DNA from: Triparma columacea
Taxonomy: Eukaryota > Sar > Bolidophyceae > Parmales > Triparmaceae
NCBI GenBank assembly: GCA_030267965.1
Contig: BRYA01000518.1
Span: 1 to 11,003, forward strand
Direction of reading: 5' to 3'
DNA: 11,003 bases
Shown: positions 8,801 to 11,003 of the stretch, piece after piece
How positions within the stretch are numbered: the first letter of the stretch is position 1
Layout: each line of letters begins with the position of its first letter
Notes under the pieces: generated by a model
Seen by the model: the letters and a program-made list of their open reading frames with translations, nothing else
What the model was told of the DNA's origin: nothing
Database searches by the model: none
Translations under genes and position numbers: made by a program

Positions 8801-10584
8801 AGAGTATCGATGGCTCAATACCTTGATGCGAACTATCGATTGCCATCGCTAACGTCCTTGGCTCTCTTTGCTTTCGCTCCCCGCAGCTGCACGATCTCGG
8901 AATCATTGATGTCTTGACTGACATGTTTGACAGGCTCGCTTGGGGGACCAACGCAGACGCGTCGGAATTCAGCGCTCTTCACGGTCCTGGGTGCGAGTGT
9001 AACCCTGAGTCCGCCCTAAGAGTGCAGTACCTTAGGGTGCTCCACAATTACTGTGACAGGGACTGCGACAACTACTTTGAGTGCAGAGAGATGCTCAGTG
9101 AGGACGAGAGACGGTACCTCGGCTTTGATAAGAACAACCGCAGGGGAGATCTATCTTGTTTCAACCACCCCCCTCCCCATCCAAGCCGCCGCGGGCTCCT
9201 TTACAAACTGGTTAAGGTCCTCATGAGTGAGCCTGCAGACTCTCAGTACCGCTTCTGGCTCGCCTCCTGCATCGAAGCCTTCCTTCGTGGGTCGACCGAC
9301 GTTGAGAGAATGTACGTCTCGCGCTACGGGCTGATGGACTTCCTCTCCCACGAAATCCTGAGTGACAAGCTGAGGTGCGCAGGGTCCCTGCAGACCTCGT
9401 TCGACCTCCTCGGCGAGCTGGTCAAGGGGGACTCCACCGTTCTATCCTACTTCGTGAAGCAGCTGTCGGAGGAAAAATTCGAGAGGCTTATGAGTGTCAG
9501 CACCGCCAACCTCGTCGACAGCAACGTTTTCATCCGCTCCCTTCTCATATCGTGTCAAAGGGAAAAGTTCAAGAGAGAAGTTCAGAGGGGCACTGCCTTG
9601 GGGGGCTTGGCTTCTGCTAGTGACAGGAACCAGGGGAGGGGGTACCTGATGCACAGCTGGTGGGAAACTGAGGGGGTGTCCCTCAAGGATGAGGAGAATG
9701 GGGTGGACTTCGACTTGGGTCGCGAGGAGGACGAAGAGGAGGATACTGAAGCTGGGGGGAAAGAGCAAGGAGAGCAAGATGATGTCGAATTCTTGAGAAG
9801 AAGGGTGGAAGGACTGAGGCTGAACGAGATTGAAGTGACCGACTGGTATTGCCACTATGAGGAGGCAATGACAAGAAGGGAGAAGGGAGGGTTGCCCCAA
9901 GACGTTAACGGAGGCTCCGATAAGGAGGATCTGACTGCCATTGGTTCGGCTGGGTGGAAATTCTCTCCTCTCAAGGTCAATAAGGTTGTCGACAACGCCG
10001 AATCTTATCAGCCCAACACTCTTTCACGCATCAGGTGGTTCCTTGAGGCGAACCAAACTAGGATGCTCAGGCACCTCATGAATATTGTGGATCTCGGCGA
10101 CGTGAACCATGAGAACATATGTGTCATCAACACCGCAATTGTTATCCTAATCTTTATCAACAGGCAGGGGGAGGATAGCTTGAAAAGGGTACTGAGGGAG
10201 CTTAGGAGGATTGATGCTGAGGAGGAGAGCGACCGGGGAGCAGCTGCGGCGGCGGCGTCAGTGGACGGGATCGATTTAGAGGGCGGCGCTGAAGTTGAAA
10301 AGAGCAGAAAAGGCGGGGTCTTGAGGAACTTCAGGGAGCTCCTCTTTTTCTGGAAGGAGTACTACACCCACAGGGGGAGGGACAGGTTGAGCTTGGAGTT
10401 CAGTAGCCATTTGAGGTTCGTTGAGTGGGACAATATTGTCACGAGGCTGTGCGCTGACGACGGTTCCGAGGAGAGCCTAGTGGAGAAGCCCTTGGAGGAC
10501 CTCCCTCGTTCCCCCTACTCGAGGCCTCCAAGGGTTCAAAGAGGATGGAAGATGGGCCCCATGTTGAGCCCCGTCGAGGAATAG
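5868..10584 (+). CDS. TRPC4AP/TRUSS-like protein (DUF3689 family), 5 exons, 1,428 aa
   Basis: Exons: 5868-6295, 6430-6970, 7069-7422, 7510-8775, 8887-10584 (4,287 nt, all in phase). Residues 1 to about 290 are low complexity (Ser, Pro, Thr), starting MGASSS, a possible N-myristoylation signal. The helical-repeat core runs from about 350. I recognise the family by ordered blocks I recall from human TRPC4AP: FEPEDR near 574, a CxC loop near 900, QYRFWLASCIEAFLRG near 985-1000, FDLLGEL, LVDSN near 1073, HENICVINTAIVIL near 1265 and LRNFRELLFFWKEYYTH near 1342. Animal TRPC4AP (about 800 aa) is a substrate adaptor of CUL4-DDB1 ubiquitin ligase and binds TNFR1 and TRPC channels; only the ligase role is plausible here (inference). 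Two inserts account for part of the extra length: Pro/Ser/Thr-rich at about 680-750 and acidic, Arg/Glu-rich at about 1120-1220. The start is the first in-frame ATG; a stop lies upstream at 5700. Confidence 0.85.
6296..6429 (+). other. Intron 1 of the TRPC4AP-like gene (134 nt)
   Basis: The donor GTGAGA at 6296 and acceptor CACACAG ending at 6429 join an AG left by exon 1 to a G, making Arg. The donor supplies an in-frame TGA if unspliced, so retention would stop the protein at residue 143. ATAAC near 6383 may be the branch site. Confidence 0.7.
7423..7509 (+). other. Intron 3 of the TRPC4AP-like gene (87 nt, stop-free, multiple of three)
   Basis: The donor is GTGAGA, the branch box CTAAC is at 7481-7485 and the acceptor TTACAG ends at 7509. 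The intron is exactly 29 codons with no stop in frame, so retention would only insert 29 residues. It is called an intron because all three splice signals are present and the inserted residues look unlike the flanking helices. Confidence 0.7.
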
Positions 10585-10949
10585 TAGGCAGGGGAGGGGG
10601 AGGTGGTATGGAAAATGTACCCATAAGATGCTCTTGAGTTGCGGGAGACTTCTGCTTCAAGATAACTGTATACAATAAATAATTTCACTTGGAGGGATTG
10701 AAACATGAAGAAAAATAAAAGCTTTTTGATTCCCAGGGCAACGGCAAAAGTGTATAAATTCGCTTGCTTAGGGTATGTTTCGTCGTCTAACTGAGCTTCG
10801 TCTTCTCAGTTACATTGTTATCTTGGTTGTTGCTAAAAATCTATAAAAATTGGTCGATGTTAAAAATCGGTGCGTCAAGTCCCGTGTCAAGGGTAAAAAG
10901 TGTTCGACAAAAATGACACGGAACACGCAGGGTCCTGGTAGTACTCCGC
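10585..10949. other. AT-rich convergent intergenic region with two small inverted repeats
   Basis: These 365 bases hold the 3' UTR of the TRPC4AP-like gene and probably that of the minus-strand gene entering from the right. A 7-bp hairpin (aactgag/ctcagtt, 10789-10811, 9-base loop) and an 8-bp inverted repeat (ccgtgtca 10882-10889 with tgacacgg 10914-10921) are visible. No ORF with coding character and no recognisable RNA gene was found. Confidence 0.5.
10674..10679 (+). terminator. Candidate polyadenylation signal of the TRPC4AP-like gene
   Basis: AATAAA lies about 90 bases after the TAG at 10582-10584, with a second AATAAA at 10714-10719. This fits a short 3' UTR. The assignment rests on the hexamer and its spacing only. 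Confidence 0.55.
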
Positions 10950-11003
10950 TTAAGCGAAGTCAGGGAGGACGCACGTCTCAGCAACCTTGGCGGTGACGAT
11001 GTA
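10950..11003 (-). CDS. C-terminal 17 codons of an unidentified minus-strand gene (truncated by window)
   Basis: Reading the minus strand inward from the window edge gives YIVTAKVAETCVLPDFA followed by TAA (complement of 10950-10952). The GC-rich, C/G-ending codon use resembles the neighbouring exons and contrasts sharply with the AT-rich sequence just beyond the stop, which is why I call it coding. The piece is too short to assign a family, and a chance open frame of this length is possible. Confidence 0.35.
   Translation of the reverse strand, partial: YIVTAKVAETCVLPDFA

Noticed and set aside
5868..10584. PP4 regulatory subunit 3 (SMEK) as identity of the large gene
   Set aside because: It was considered for its armadillo-like helices, but the ordered blocks FLRG, LVDSN, NTAIVIL and LLFFWKEYY fit TRPC4AP, and the SMEK N-terminal PH-like domain is missing.

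Overview
This window is eukaryotic nuclear DNA, probably from a marine microalga, with a stramenopile such as a bolidophyte or diatom relative as my best guess. The evidence is three intron-rich genes with GT-AG splicing (donors mostly GTGAGA, many CTAAC branch-point boxes), a histone H2A.Z gene, exons rich in G/C homopolymer runs, and AT-rich intergenic DNA. The taxon is inferred from style and not proven. All exon joins below were made by hand, using splice motifs, reading phase and protein-family continuity.

Layout: (1) 2-190 (+), the 3' end of a MYND zinc-finger gene with a Lys/Gly-rich tail. (2) 333-4560 (+), ten exons giving an uninterrupted frame of 1,018 residues: a complete SbcD/Mre11-type metallophosphoesterase fused through a Pro/Ser-rich linker to a complete SbcC/Rad50-type ABC ATPase with a zinc hook. 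It opens with a signal-peptide-like leader. This is the standout of the window. (3) 4766-5738 (-), histone H2A.Z, with a 19-nt microexon and a start codon that appears to sit alone in its exon. (4) 5868-10584 (+), five exons giving 1,428 residues: a homologue of animal TRPC4AP/TRUSS (DUF3689 family) with a long disordered N-terminus and two large inserts. (5) 10950-11003 (-), what looks like the last 17 codons of a gene entering from the right.

The SbcDC fusion and H2A.Z genes converge on a 205-bp spacer. H2A.Z and the TRPC4AP-like gene diverge from about 130 bp and probably share a promoter region. The genes do not form a pathway: DNA-end processing, chromatin and a probable ubiquitin-ligase adaptor are simply neighbours. 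The most notable system is the one-chain nuclease-ATPase, which would make a normally two-subunit DNA-break processing machine from a single transcript, possibly for an organelle.
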